Numbered from the stretch's first letter, positions 16,399 through 25,415 are shown. The stretch: DNA of 30,697 bases from JBKECP01 sp047974765 (GCA_047974765.1 JBKECP010000030.1:1-30697); one strand, 5' to 3'. Numbers and translations are program-made. Notes: a model not told the origin generated them from the letters alone.

Positions 16399-17391
16399 AT
16401 GTCTGAGGCCAGACACCACCACAATCATCATGACCACACGCATGTACCGTCAGTCAGCGGTGACAACGAACGCAAGGTGCTCATCTCTTTTTGTCTGATT
16501 TTCACCTTTATGATTGTCGAAGTTATAGGCGGTCTGTTATCTGGCTCACTGGCTTTGCTGGCAGATGCAGGCCATATGCTAACCGATGCCGCAGCTTTGG
16601 CGCTGGCTTATGCAGCCTTTCGTTTCGGTCGCAGAGGCGCGGATACACGGCGTACTTTCGGCTATCTGCGCTTCGAGGTGATTGCCGCTCTCATCAATGC
16701 CGTTACTCTTCTTCTTATCGTCATCTGGATCGCTTATGAAGCCTGGGAACGCTTTCAGACACCTCGCATCATTCTTGCAGGCCCGATGCTGGGCGTTGCC
16801 ATTCTCGGCTTATTGGTCAATATACTGGTTTTTTGGATTCTGACGAGAGGTGACAGCGAACACGTCAATATCAAAGGCGCTGCTGTACACGTAATGGGTG
16901 ATTTACTCGGTTCTGTGGGCGCAGTGCTTGCTGCCATCGTGATTTACTTCAGCGGCTGGTCAGCAATTGATCCTATATTGTCAGTATTGGTTTCACTATT
17001 AATTCTGCGCAGTGCCTGGAAGCTGTTGCTCAGCTCAATCAATATTCTGCTTGAGGGCGCTCCGGAGAATATGGCGCCACAGGAAATTGAAGCACACTTG
17101 CTTGATAATGTACCTAATCTGGCTGCTGTCAGTCATATTCATATCTGGCTGATCACTTCCGGACATGTGCTTGCTACTTTGCATATACGGCCACAGGACA
17201 ACACACAGGCCCGCACAGTCGTCAAATCGACTGAACAAACCCTGGCGGCACACTTCGGTATCGAACATGCCACAATCGCCATTGACTGGAACGACGAGGG
17301 TGCAAGCTGCAACCTGACAGCACAAACACATGCAACGATAGAGATCCACAAAGAAAGCTGTAACGCACACAACCATAACGGGGCACAGTAA
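16399..17391 (+). CDS. Cation diffusion facilitator, zinc exporter (CzcD/ZitB type)
   Basis: 330 residues with about six membrane helices and a cytoplasmic C-terminal domain. The N-terminal extension is rich in His (HHHNHHDHTH) and the C-terminus again has His and Cys (HKESCNAHNHN), both likely zinc-binding. The transport site is seen as HxxxD in helix 2 (His59, Asp63 in DAGHMLTDA) and HxxxD in helix 5 (His164, Asp168 in HVMGDLLG), the His-Asp-His-Asp pattern typical of zinc transporters. Such proteins expel Zn2+ (often also Cd2+ or Co2+) in exchange for protons. GAGG sits 5 bases before the ATG. The gene is under the palindromic operator and is followed after 4 bases by its probable repressor. 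Confidence 0.92.
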   Translation: MSEARHHHNHHDHTHVPSVSGDNERKVLISFCLIFTFMIVEVIGGLLSGSLALLADAGHMLTDAAALALAYAAFRFGRRGADTRRTFGYLRFEVIAALINAVTLLLIVIWIAYEAWERFQTPRIILAGPMLGVAILGLLVNILVFWILTRGDSEHVNIKGAAVHVMGDLLGSVGAVLAAIVIYFSGWSAIDPILSVLVSLLILRSAWKLLLSSINILLEGAPENMAPQEIEAHLLDNVPNLAAVSHIHIWLITSGHVLATLHIRPQDNTQARTVVKSTEQTLAAHFGIEHATIAIDWNDEGASCNLTAQTHATIEIHKESCNAHNHNGAQ

Positions 17392-17395
17392 ACAT

Positions 17396-17737
17396 ATGTC
17401 TGACTCAGCAAAAGAACTGACAACCTGCCAGACATGCCCCGCCCAGCAGGACACCGCCATCCTGGCAGAAACATTCCGTTTACTGGGTGACCCCACTCGT
17501 TTGCGAATTCTATTTTTTTGTCTGTCACAGGCCAAGTCTGTTGGCGATATTGCACAAAGTCTGGCGCTGTCACAAACGCTGGTCAGTCATCATCTGCGCC
17601 TGCTGCGAGCCGCCCGCCTGGTCAGTAGCGAACGTCAGTCAAGACAGGTTTTCTATGAAGTGGCCGACCAGCATGTGCGCCACATTCTGATTGACATGGC
17701 CAATCACATTGCCGAAGAAACACCTGACAATCACTGA
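17396..17737 (+). CDS. SmtB/ArsR-family zinc-responsive repressor
   Basis: 113 residues. The winged helix is seen in LGDPTRLRILFFCLS and VGDIAQSLALSQTLVSHHLRLLRAARLV. The C-terminal helix carries Asp91, His93, His104 and Glu107, with the spacing (2, 11 and 3) of the alpha5 metal site of SmtB/CzrA. The N-terminal CQTC could contribute an alpha3N-type site. Zn2+ would release it from the operator at 16344-16383, raising expression of the exporter 4 bases upstream. Other metals such as Co2+ or Cd2+ are possible but zinc is the best reading. Confidence 0.92.
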   Translation: MSDSAKELTTCQTCPAQQDTAILAETFRLLGDPTRLRILFFCLSQAKSVGDIAQSLALSQTLVSHHLRLLRAARLVSSERQSRQVFYEVADQHVRHILIDMANHIAEETPDNH

Positions 17738-17870
17738 TCCGGCAGCCGGGAGAAAGCCCATCCGCCCTGGTGTCGACAGAAGATATTGACCACTACCTTT
17801 TGCTTATCCGGGCTTTTCGCAACCCGCCGGGCAAGGCACAATAACTGCCATCTCAAGAACGGTAAATACG

Positions 17871-19124
17871 ATGAAATTATCTGCTTTCGGTGAAAAATTT
17901 GCCGGTCAATCGGGCATCGTTCAGTTAATGGACGATCTCGGTTCCGCCCTGAGCGAACGCCCCGATATGATTTTTATGGGTGGAGGCAATCCCGGTCGCC
18001 TGCCAGAAGTGGAAACATGCTTTCAAAAGCACATGGATTCCATTCTCGCCAATTCACAACAACGACACAGCCTCTTTGGTATCTATCAATCCCCTCAGGG
18101 GGACCGCCTGTTCCGCGACGAGCTTGCACGATTTCTACAGCGCCAACTGGGCTGGCAACTCAGCAGTGCCAATATCGCTGTCAGCAACGGCAGCCAGTCT
18201 GCTTTTTTTGTACTGTACAATCTATTGGCAGGCAAGATGGTCGACGGTAGCCACCGCCGCATTCACCTGCCATTGGCACCGGAATATATCGGTTACCGCG
18301 ATACCGGCCTGGGTAATGAACTGTTTAGCGCAACACGGCCACAGATTGAGTTGCTCGATCATCACCTGTTCAAATATCACGTTGATTTTTCTCACCTTGA
18401 GCTGGACAGCAAAACAGCTGCTCTGTGTGTATCGCGCCCGACCAATCCTACAGGTAATGTGCTGACAGATGAAGAAATTGCGCATCTGGATGCGCTTGCC
18501 CAGACCCGCGACATCCCTCTGATTATTGATGGGGCCTACGGCCTGCCTTTCCCAGGTATTATTTTCGAACCAGCCAGTCCTCACTGGAACGAGAACACCA
18601 TCCTGGTGCTAAGCCTGTCAAAACTCGGCTTGCCCGGTGCCCGCACGGGTATAATTATTGCTAATGAAAGACTGATCCAGGCCTTTACCAATGCCAATAC
18701 CATTCTCAGTCTGGCCTGCGGCACACTGGGTCCGGTCCTGGCTCGGTCATTACTTGCCTCCGGTGAAATGCAGACTTTGTCTCGCAACTACATTACACCC
18801 TTCTACCGGCAGCGCTCCCAACAGACTTTACACTGGTTTCAGGAAGCACTGACTGGTCTGCCCTATCGCATCCACAAACCCGAAGGTGCCATTTTTCTCT
18901 GGCTCTGGTTTGAAGGTTTGCCAATTTCCTGCCAAACACTTTACGAGCGACTCAAGCAGCGCGGTGTTCTGGTAGTACCCGGCCACAATTTTTTTATCGG
19001 CCTTGATGACAGCTGGCCTCATCGACATGAGTGCTTGCGGGTATCCTATGCTCAGGATGAAGAAAGCGTAAAACGGGGCATCAATATAATCGCCGAGGAA
19101 GTTGCACATGCCTTCAAGTCCTGA
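17871..19124 (+). CDS. avtA: Valine-pyruvate aminotransferase AvtA
   Basis: 417 residues, a fold-type I PLP aminotransferase. The N-terminus SAFGEKFAGQSGIVQLMDDLG and MIFMGGGNPGRLPEVE are specific to AvtA. The PLP lysine is Lys251 in LSLSKLGLPGARTGIIIA, and Arg in LRVSYAQ near the C-terminus binds the substrate carboxylate. The enzyme exchanges the amino group between L-valine and pyruvate (giving L-alanine), linking branched-chain and alanine pools. It stands 133 bases after the repressor gene with its own probable promoter; no strong Shine-Dalgarno sequence is visible. Confidence 0.92.
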   Translation: MKLSAFGEKFAGQSGIVQLMDDLGSALSERPDMIFMGGGNPGRLPEVETCFQKHMDSILANSQQRHSLFGIYQSPQGDRLFRDELARFLQRQLGWQLSSANIAVSNGSQSAFFVLYNLLAGKMVDGSHRRIHLPLAPEYIGYRDTGLGNELFSATRPQIELLDHHLFKYHVDFSHLELDSKTAALCVSRPTNPTGNVLTDEEIAHLDALAQTRDIPLIIDGAYGLPFPGIIFEPASPHWNENTILVLSLSKLGLPGARTGIIIANERLIQAFTNANTILSLACGTLGPVLARSLLASGEMQTLSRNYITPFYRQRSQQTLHWFQEALTGLPYRIHKPEGAIFLWLWFEGLPISCQTLYERLKQRGVLVVPGHNFFIGLDDSWPHRHECLRVSYAQDEESVKRGINIIAEEVAHAFKS

Positions 19125-19203
19125 CAAGGTAGCCATAGCCGCCTTTACCACTGCACTGCCCTGAAACCAGGCACTGCAAACAGCATAATTCAGAGGAGTT
19201 TTT

Positions 19204-21081
19204 GTGCGACGCTTTCTACTGTATGTGATCGCAGTTCCCATTGTTCTGATAGTGCTTGCCACTATTTTGGTTCCGTTGCTTATTGATGAATCAAAATTTG
19301 TCGATTTGGCGGCCGATACACTTAACAAACGAACCGGAGTTCTTCTTGAAGTTAACGGAGATGTCGATATCAGTCTGTTTCCCAGCGCTGGTTTAAGGCT
19401 GGAAAATATTGAGCTGTCCCTGCCGGGTGAGGGCCAGCCCGACCTCAGTGTTCAACGCCTGAAAATTGGCATCCGCTGGCTGCCACTACTATCGGGCACC
19501 ATAGACATTTCCAGCCTTTCTCTTAAAGGTTTACTGGCAAATATTCCTCCAGCTCAACCGAAAGAAAAGAAAACAGATACCAGTCAGATGAGCGACAGTG
19601 AACTTGATGATTTTTATCAGAGCCGTCGTCAGGCTCTGCAAGATGCTGGCAACCAACGCGAAGCACTGGCTGCACTGGTACTGCCTTTTGCGCTGGAAGT
19701 ATCAGAACTGGTCCTGACAGAATCACGGATTGTCCTGCTGGGTACAGCCAAGGAATCCAGCACCATTGTTGACATTCAGCGCCTGGAAGCCAACGATCTC
19801 AATACGGCAGGCCGCCCGGTATCCATTAATGGCACTTTCAATTTACCCAATATCAATAATAAAGACAGCCTGTTGTTAAGCTTACAATCAAACCTGAACC
19901 TTAATATTGACACTAACAGCCTGCAATTAAACAAACTGGAAATTCATGCAACAGGCCTGACCCATGAACCCCTGAATTTCTCCAGCTGGGGAGACATTGA
20001 CTTACAGCAGCTAAGCGCTGAACTGCAAGTCAAACTTTCAAGTGGCCAAAGCCTGGGAGAAGGCAGTCTGCGCTATGCGGCTTTTAAAAGCCCTCAGATC
20101 GACACAAAATTACATCTCAATGAATTCAATCCAGCCCTTCTTCTGCTTGCAGGCACTGACGAAAACCCAGCCTCTACCAATAGTGACAAAACTGTCGGAA
20201 GCGGTGACGAACCCCTTTCTGTAGACGGTTTACGCAAAATCGACTCCAACGCTGCTATCACTATCGACCACGCTCTGATCGATGGCCATGAAATCAATGC
20301 ACTATCACTTCAGCTCAGGATCATTGATGGTATAGCCACAGTATCCGACCTCAAGGGTAAAGCCCACGGCGGCCAGCTATTGGCAAGTGCCCGTCTCGAT
20401 GCCCAGCACCGGGAATTAAAGATTGAATCCAGCGGCAGCATCAGTGATCTCGACCTGTCTGAATTACTGACCGCCTTTGAGGTAAACCCCGTGCTCAAAG
20501 GTAAAGGCAGTATCGACTGGCAGATTAGCAGCAAAGGCAGCACCGCCAATAACTTGCGTCGCCGACTTACCGGCCCCATCAAGCTGCGAACAGAAGCACT
20601 CGTGCTGGAAGGTATCGCTATTGAACGCATTCTCTGTCAAACCGCAGCACTGATTAACCAGGAGACACTGTCAGCAAATCTACCCGCAGATAGCGCATTT
20701 AATAATTTTTCTGCCGACATCCAGCTTAAAAATGGCAGGGCTCTTCTATCACCTCTTCGTGCCGAGCTTACTCATCTCAGTCTTTCTGGCGAAGGGGAAA
20801 TTGATCTCGACAGCCAGAGCTTTGACTCAAACTTTGCAGCCAAACTCTCACCAACACTCTCTGAGGTTGATCAAGCCTGCCGGATCAATAAGCGCTATAC
20901 GGCTATCGAATGGCCAATCAACTGTAAAGGCTTGCTCACGGAAGACGCCGCCAGCTGGTGCAAAGTTGACAGCGCTAAAATTCTGGAATCACTTGGCCGC
21001 AATGAAGTCCAGCACAAGCTGCAGAAAGAGGCCGACAAGCTGGTTGATAAGCTATTGAAACGAAAGAAAAAAAACCAATAG
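19204..21081 (+). CDS. AsmA-family inner-membrane protein
   Basis: 625 residues. The GTG at 19204 has AGAGGAG (19192-19198) 5 bases upstream. It has one N-terminal membrane helix (LLYVIAVPIVLIVLATILVPLLI), then the AsmA domain (DLAADTLNKRTGVLLEVNGDVDISLFPSAGLRLENIEL), then a long beta-rich region to a lysine-rich end. AsmA proteins span the inner membrane and extend into the periplasm; the family is linked to phospholipid transport to the outer membrane. At 625 residues it is typical of AsmA itself. The C-terminal AsmA_2-like part is at about 390-600. It could also be a close paralogue such as YhjG, so I give no symbol. Confidence 0.85.
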   Translation: MRRFLLYVIAVPIVLIVLATILVPLLIDESKFVDLAADTLNKRTGVLLEVNGDVDISLFPSAGLRLENIELSLPGEGQPDLSVQRLKIGIRWLPLLSGTIDISSLSLKGLLANIPPAQPKEKKTDTSQMSDSELDDFYQSRRQALQDAGNQREALAALVLPFALEVSELVLTESRIVLLGTAKESSTIVDIQRLEANDLNTAGRPVSINGTFNLPNINNKDSLLLSLQSNLNLNIDTNSLQLNKLEIHATGLTHEPLNFSSWGDIDLQQLSAELQVKLSSGQSLGEGSLRYAAFKSPQIDTKLHLNEFNPALLLLAGTDENPASTNSDKTVGSGDEPLSVDGLRKIDSNAAITIDHALIDGHEINALSLQLRIIDGIATVSDLKGKAHGGQLLASARLDAQHRELKIESSGSISDLDLSELLTAFEVNPVLKGKGSIDWQISSKGSTANNLRRRLTGPIKLRTEALVLEGIAIERILCQTAALINQETLSANLPADSAFNNFSADIQLKNGRALLSPLRAELTHLSLSGEGEIDLDSQSFDSNFAAKLSPTLSEVDQACRINKRYTAIEWPINCKGLLTEDAASWCKVDSAKILESLGRNEVQHKLQKEADKLVDKLLKRKKKNQ

Positions 21082-21193
21082 CATTGATACTTCTCCCATC
21101 TTCAAGTCAAACAAGTGATGGCAACAGTGTCAAATCTGCCACCGCCTGTTTGCCTTAGTCGACCCGGCAGGCACCAATAAATCTATCAAACTT

Positions 21194-21249
21194 CACATAT
21201 GGTATTGACAAAAAAAGCACATGTAATCAAACGACAATCCCACATGTAA
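21194..21249. repeat. Three phased CACATRTRR direct repeats upstream of the DUF2170 gene
   Basis: CACATATGG (21194-21202), CACATGTAA (21218-21226) and CACATGTAA (21241-21249) start 24 and 23 bases apart, a little over two helical turns. Each holds the palindromic-like core ACATRT. They end just before the candidate promoter of the cluster. This is a typical layout for an operator with several protein-binding sites on one face of the DNA. Confidence 0.6.
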
Positions 21250-21254
21250 GAAAA

Positions 21255-21284
21255 TTGACCTCGTTACCTGTAATAGTCTATATT
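21255..21284 (+). promoter_or_regulatory. Candidate promoter of the DUF2170-PspA-YqiJ-YqiK-ATPase cluster
   Basis: TTGACC (21255-21260) and TATATT (21279-21284) with an 18-base spacer. The transcription start would fall near 21291, at or very near the ATG. A further TTGACA at 21205-21210 has no good -10. Confidence 0.45.
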
Positions 21285-21290
21285 GCCTTC

Positions 21291-21914
21291 ATGAAAGCAA
21301 AGTCATCCGCACATTACCAGCGCGAGTACCGAAAGCGCCTCCGGGCGCAAGGCCTGATAAAAAAGGAAGTCTGGATCCTTCCGAAAAATGCAGGGCTCCT
21401 TAGTGCATTTGAGAAACAGCTGAGGAAGCAGACAGCAACAGCAGGAGAGCAATACATGATTGATAACAAAGAAAATGCCTGGACCACCACAAGCCTGTTT
21501 GAAGCATTACAAAAAACGGATCAGTTGAGCAGCCAGCAGGCACAAATCGAGCTGATTGAAGGGGTGGAAACCACCATCCATATACTTATGAAGGATTACG
21601 GCGACCTGCCGATATTCCTGACCGTCTCCGGCGAACAGATCATCGCAGAATCCATACTTTGGTCCGCAGATGCAGTAGCTGATACATCCCGGCTCAACGA
21701 TGCCATTTTGAGAAGCCACAAGTACTTTCCACTTTCCACCATCTGCCTCGACCAGCTGGGGAAAAATGGCGACTATTACCAGATGTTTGGTGCCCTGAGC
21801 GCAACGTCACTGCTACAAAACGTAATATTGGAAATTGAAATATTGGCGAGTAACGTCATTCAGGCAACAGAAGCATATGCTGAGTTTTTGAATATTTCCG
21901 TTGAAGCGAGCTAA
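21291..21914 (+). CDS. DUF2170 (YjfI-like) protein with basic N-terminal extension
   Basis: 207 residues from the ATG at 21291 (no Shine-Dalgarno seen). Residues about 8-50 are very basic (AHYQREYRKRLRAQGLIKKE, then VWILPKNAGLLSAFEKQLRKQ) and look like the ribbon-helix-helix region of MazE-type antitoxins, a short beta strand followed by helices. Residues about 60-200 match the DUF2170/YjfI family (the gene first in the E. coli yjfIJK cluster). The function of DUF2170 is unknown. An internal ATG at 21456 would give a shorter protein without the basic part. First gene of a co-directional cluster with pspA-like, yqiJ-like and yqiK-like genes. The DNA-binding idea is inference. Confidence 0.78.
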   Translation: MKAKSSAHYQREYRKRLRAQGLIKKEVWILPKNAGLLSAFEKQLRKQTATAGEQYMIDNKENAWTTTSLFEALQKTDQLSSQQAQIELIEGVETTIHILMKDYGDLPIFLTVSGEQIIAESILWSADAVADTSRLNDAILRSHKYFPLSTICLDQLGKNGDYYQMFGALSATSLLQNVILEIEILASNVIQATEAYAEFLNISVEAS

Positions 21915-21927
21915 CAGGGAGCAGGTA

Positions 21928-22608
21928 ATGAATATTTGGGCAAAAATGATAACCGCACTTCGCGGCGGTATAAATGAAACAGGTGAAGCCATTATCGACA
22001 GCCAGGCACTGCGGATTCTCGATCAGGAAATCCGTGACTCTGCTGAAGAACTAAAGAACTCAAAAGACAGCCTTGCTGAAATTCTGGCGCGTCAGAAAGT
22101 GGCGGAAAAAAAATGCTCTCACCTTAACCAGCAAATAAAAGAGCATGAGAGCTACGCTGTCGAAGCACTGAAAAAAAATAACGACGATCTCGCCAAAGAA
22201 GTTGCAGAAAAAATAGCTGACCTTGAAAACCAGCATACCCAGGAAAGTGAATCGGCCAGAGCCTTTCAGGAGAGCGCAGCATCCCTGCGTCAGGCGGTAA
22301 AACAAGCTGAACAGAATCTTAAAAACATCAAGCAACAGGTGGACACCGTCAAGGCAACAGAAAATGTTCAGCGCGCACAGGCAGCTGTAGCTGAACGGCA
22401 CAGTGGCTCACAATCAAAAATGCAAACAGCCATAGACTCACTGGAACGCATCAAAGAAAAGCAGGCACTCAAGGCTGCTCAGCTATCTGCCGCCAGAGAA
22501 CTTGCTGCCGAATCCGATGATTTATCACTGCAAACCAGGCTCTCGGAAGCGGGCATCACCCCCCGGAAAAAAAGTGCTGATGAAATTCTACAGCGACTTA
22601 AAAAGTAA
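21928..22608 (+). CDS. PspA/IM30-family protein (YjfJ-like)
   Basis: 226 residues from the ATG at 21928, with GGGAG (21917-21921) 6 bases upstream. The N-terminus MNIWAKMITALRGGINETGEAI is an amphipathic membrane-binding helix, as in PspA. Nearly all of the rest is coiled coil (helices with repeated Glu, Lys, Gln and Ala). PspA/IM30 proteins are bacterial ESCRT-III relatives that assemble on the inner face of damaged membranes and stabilise them. The Phage-shock PspF/PspBC genes are absent, so this is the YjfJ-type subgroup. It follows the DUF2170 gene by 13 bases. Confidence 0.88.
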   Translation: MNIWAKMITALRGGINETGEAIIDSQALRILDQEIRDSAEELKNSKDSLAEILARQKVAEKKCSHLNQQIKEHESYAVEALKKNNDDLAKEVAEKIADLENQHTQESESARAFQESAASLRQAVKQAEQNLKNIKQQVDTVKATENVQRAQAAVAERHSGSQSKMQTAIDSLERIKEKQALKAAQLSAARELAAESDDLSLQTRLSEAGITPRKKSADEILQRLKK

Positions 22609-22620
22609 AATATTCCAATA

Positions 22621-22683
22621 TAGTAGCACTATGCTTTCATAGTATTTACTAAATTAGTCCGGCCAAATATCTGCCGGGCTAAT
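22621..22683. other. Two hairpins between the PspA-like and YqiJ-like genes
   Basis: First stem ACTATG (22628-22633) with CATAGT (22638-22643), extended outward by TAGTA/TACTA. Second stem ATTAGTCCGGC (22653-22663) with GCCGGGCTAAT (22673-22683), 11 base pairs including one T-G wobble, 9-base loop. The second could work as an attenuator or processing signal within the operon; no T-run follows it. Confidence 0.55.
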
Positions 22684-22719
22684 AAACCAGAAAAATATTG
22701 ACGCAGGGAGAGCCGGGCT

Positions 22720-23403
22720 ATGTTCGCCATATTTTTAATGGATGACATGAATCCCTTTTATCAAAATATATCATCCTTCCCTACTATTTTTTTTACCTTC
22801 TTTTTTACCATTACGATCTTATACTGGCTGGTGGCCGTACTGGGTATTGTCAATATCGACATACTTGACTTTGACCTCCCGGAAGCAGACGGCCTTTCAG
22901 GCGACGGAGCAAGCAACCCGAATATTCTGGCCGGCTTAATGCTTCGCTTTGGCTTGCAAGGCGTTCCGCTGACTGTCATTCTTTCATTTATAGCCCTGTT
23001 TGGATGGCTACTGTCTTACTATATTGTTCATTTCTTATTTGATTTTATACCCGAAGGAATCCTGCGATTTTTGACCGGAATTCCTGTTTTACTGCTAAGC
23101 CTTTATCTCGCAACTATTATTACCTCGGTTGTTATAAAACCAGTACGCCCCCTGTTTCAAAAAACCCAACAGCAAGCCAGCAAAGCTATAGTTGGGCAAA
23201 CAGCGATAGTACGCACATTACGGGTCGACTCAAAATTTGGAGAGGCCACACTTGAAGACGGTGGCGCAGGATTAATACTGGCTGTTCGTTCTGGTGATAA
23301 TGAAGTATTTTCTCGCGGAGATCGGGTTGTTCTTCTTGAGCACCTCAAGGACGACAACACTTTCAGAATTATTTCAGAAAAAGAATTTCTTGATTCGCAA
23401 TAA
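22720..23403 (+). CDS. yqiJ: YqiJ-like membrane protein with OB-fold C-terminus
   Basis: 227 residues. The ATG at 22720 has AGGGAGAG (22705-22712) 7 bases upstream. Several membrane helices fill the first ~140 residues (FFTFFFTITILYWLVAVLGIV, VPLTVILSFIALFGWLLSYYI, LLLSLYLATIITSVVI). Residues about 160-227 form a soluble, NfeD-like OB-fold domain (VGQTAIVRTLRVDSKFGEATL, GDNEVFSRGDRVVLL). NfeD-type proteins are encoded next to stomatin/flotillin genes and are thought to anchor them; here the flotillin gene follows after 41 bases. Confidence 0.85.
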   Translation: MFAIFLMDDMNPFYQNISSFPTIFFTFFFTITILYWLVAVLGIVNIDILDFDLPEADGLSGDGASNPNILAGLMLRFGLQGVPLTVILSFIALFGWLLSYYIVHFLFDFIPEGILRFLTGIPVLLLSLYLATIITSVVIKPVRPLFQKTQQQASKAIVGQTAIVRTLRVDSKFGEATLEDGGAGLILAVRSGDNEVFSRGDRVVLLEHLKDDNTFRIISEKEFLDSQ

Positions 23404-23444
23404 CAACACCAGATTTTTATCTATTTGTTCATGGAGTAACTATC

Positions 23445-25415
23445 ATGGCTGACTTATCAACACTCATGCCAATCGCCATCGGAATCGCTGCAGCTTTTGT
23501 TATTCTTATGGGTTTTGCTGCACTATTCAAAGCATTTTACGTCAAAGTCGATCAGGGCACGGCGCTTATTGTCAACGACATGTCATCCAGCCCAAAGGTT
23601 CATTTCACTGGCGCCCTAGTTTACCCCATTATATATAGAAAAGAATTAATGAAAATTTCCCTGATCACGCTTGAAGTGGATCGCAGAGGGAAAGATGGCT
23701 TGATATGTGCCGATAATATGCGCGCAGACATTACCGTAGCTTTCTATCTCAGAGTGAACGAAACAGCTGAGGATGTACTGAAAGTAGCCAAATCAATTGG
23801 AGCAAATCGGGCATCTGACAAAGCAGCGGTTAACGAACTGTTTAATGCAAAGTTCTCCGAGGCTCTGAAAACCGTTGGCAAGCAAATTGATTTTGTCAAA
23901 TTATTTGAGGATCGACTCGAATTCAGAGAAAAAATAATCCAGGTGATTGGCCAGGATCTAAATGGCTATGTTCTGGAAGATGTAGCTATTGACTATCTGG
24001 AACAAACACCGAAGGCATCTCTTGATCCCAGCAATATTCTGGATGCTGAAGGCATTAGAAAAATCACTGAATTAACAGCCGAACAAAATATTCACACCAA
24101 TATACTGGAGCGCGATGAAGAGCTGGCTATTAAAAAGAAAAATGTTGAAACGGTAGAAGCAATGCTCGAGCTTGGCAGACAACAGGCAGATGCTGAAGCA
24201 AAACAAGAGAGGGAAATTGCCACCATCAGGGCAAGAGAAGAAGCTGAAACAAAAAAAGTACAGGAAGAAGAGAGACTCAAGGCGGAGACAGCCACTATTT
24301 TGGCTGATCAGGATTTGGCTGTACAAACGGAAAACCAGCAGCGCGAAATTGAAGTCGCTGAACAAAATCGTCAACGCGCTGTTGTCATTGAAGTAGAGAA
24401 GGTAACACGTGCCCGTGACCTGGAAATTGTTGCCAGAGAGCGAGAGGTTGAATTACAACGAATCGAGGCAGAGAAGGCAGTCGAAGTCGAGAAAAAAGAA
24501 ATTGCCAATGTTATTCGGGAGCGCATAGCTGTAGATAAAACTGTTGCCATAGAGGAAGAACGCATCAAGGAGGTTCGTGAAGTATCTGAAGCAGATCGCG
24601 CCAAACAGGTACAGGTACTGGCTGCCGAAGCACATGCCGATGAAGAGAAAGTAAAACAGGTCAAAGCAGCCGAAGCTGAAGAGCTTTCAGCCAAACACCG
24701 GGCTATTGAAATTACCACCATTGCTCAGGCCGAACTCGAAGCCGCAGCCAAGGAAGCAGATGCAAAAAAGAAATTGGCCGAAGGCATTCAGGCGGAACAG
24801 GCCGCATCCGGCCTTGCAGAAGCAAAAGTACAGGAAGCCAAAGCCAGCTCGCTCGAAAAAGAAGGTATTGCCGAAGCTCACGTTGTCAAAGCCAAGGGTG
24901 ATGCGCAGGCAGATTCCCACCTGGTAACAGGTAAAGCTGAAGCAGAAGTGATTGCTGCCAAGGGTGATGCCGAGGCAGCAGCCACCAGAAATATCGGCAT
25001 GGCCAATGCCGAGGTAACCCGTGAACAGTTCAAGGCAGAAGCAGATGGCCTGGTCGATAAATTTGGCGCCATGAACAGTATGAGTGAAGATGCTCGCGCC
25101 CATGAAGAATACCGTATGGGTCTGGAAACGGCACTAAAAGAAGCCATGGCTTCGATCGAAGCCGGCAAGGATATTGCAAAAGAAAATGCGGAAGTACTGG
25201 CCGTTGCTCTGCAGAAAGCCAATATTGATATCGTTGGTGGTGAAGACCATTTCTTCAACAATTTTGCCAAGTCCCTGTCCATCGGAAAAGCTGTTGATGG
25301 TCTTGCTGGTAAAAGTACGACTATTCAATCACTAATTGACCGCGTTATTAATGGCAAAACATCGGTGCCGGAACTTTTTGAAAAGGAAAATGAAAACCCA
25401 GGCAAGCCCTCATAA
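23445..25415 (+). CDS. yqiK: Flotillin-family protein (YqiK-like)
   Basis: 656 residues, with GGAG (23433-23436) 8 bases before the ATG. One N-terminal membrane segment (LMPIAIGIAAAFVILMGFAALF), then an SPFH/Band 7 domain (about 30-190: YVKVDQGTALIVND, LITLEVDRRGKDGL), then a very long coiled coil (about 205-580) rich in Glu, Ala, Lys, and a C-terminal flotillin tail. E. coli YqiK is about 550 residues; the coiled coil here is somewhat longer. Flotillins form membrane microdomain scaffolds. The YqiJ-YqiK pairing is seen here as in E. coli. Confidence 0.9.
   Translation: MADLSTLMPIAIGIAAAFVILMGFAALFKAFYVKVDQGTALIVNDMSSSPKVHFTGALVYPIIYRKELMKISLITLEVDRRGKDGLICADNMRADITVAFYLRVNETAEDVLKVAKSIGANRASDKAAVNELFNAKFSEALKTVGKQIDFVKLFEDRLEFREKIIQVIGQDLNGYVLEDVAIDYLEQTPKASLDPSNILDAEGIRKITELTAEQNIHTNILERDEELAIKKKNVETVEAMLELGRQQADAEAKQEREIATIRAREEAETKKVQEEERLKAETATILADQDLAVQTENQQREIEVAEQNRQRAVVIEVEKVTRARDLEIVAREREVELQRIEAEKAVEVEKKEIANVIRERIAVDKTVAIEEERIKEVREVSEADRAKQVQVLAAEAHADEEKVKQVKAAEAEELSAKHRAIEITTIAQAELEAAAKEADAKKKLAEGIQAEQAASGLAEAKVQEAKASSLEKEGIAEAHVVKAKGDAQADSHLVTGKAEAEVIAAKGDAEAAATRNIGMANAEVTREQFKAEADGLVDKFGAMNSMSEDARAHEEYRMGLETALKEAMASIEAGKDIAKENAEVLAVALQKANIDIVGGEDHFFNNFAKSLSIGKAVDGLAGKSTTIQSLIDRVINGKTSVPELFEKENENPGKPS

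Noticed and set aside
19135..19185. Hairpin TGCC...GGCA between avtA and the AsmA gene as a terminator.
   Set aside because: The stem has a bulge and no T-run follows; not convincing.
21205..21233. TTGACA at 21205-21210 as the cluster promoter -35.
   Set aside because: No -10-like hexamer lies at the right spacing (next bases CAAACG).
24072..25282. Long open frames antisense to the flotillin gene.
   Set aside because: They are produced by the repetitive Glu/Lys/Ala codons of the coiled coil and show no family features or start signals.
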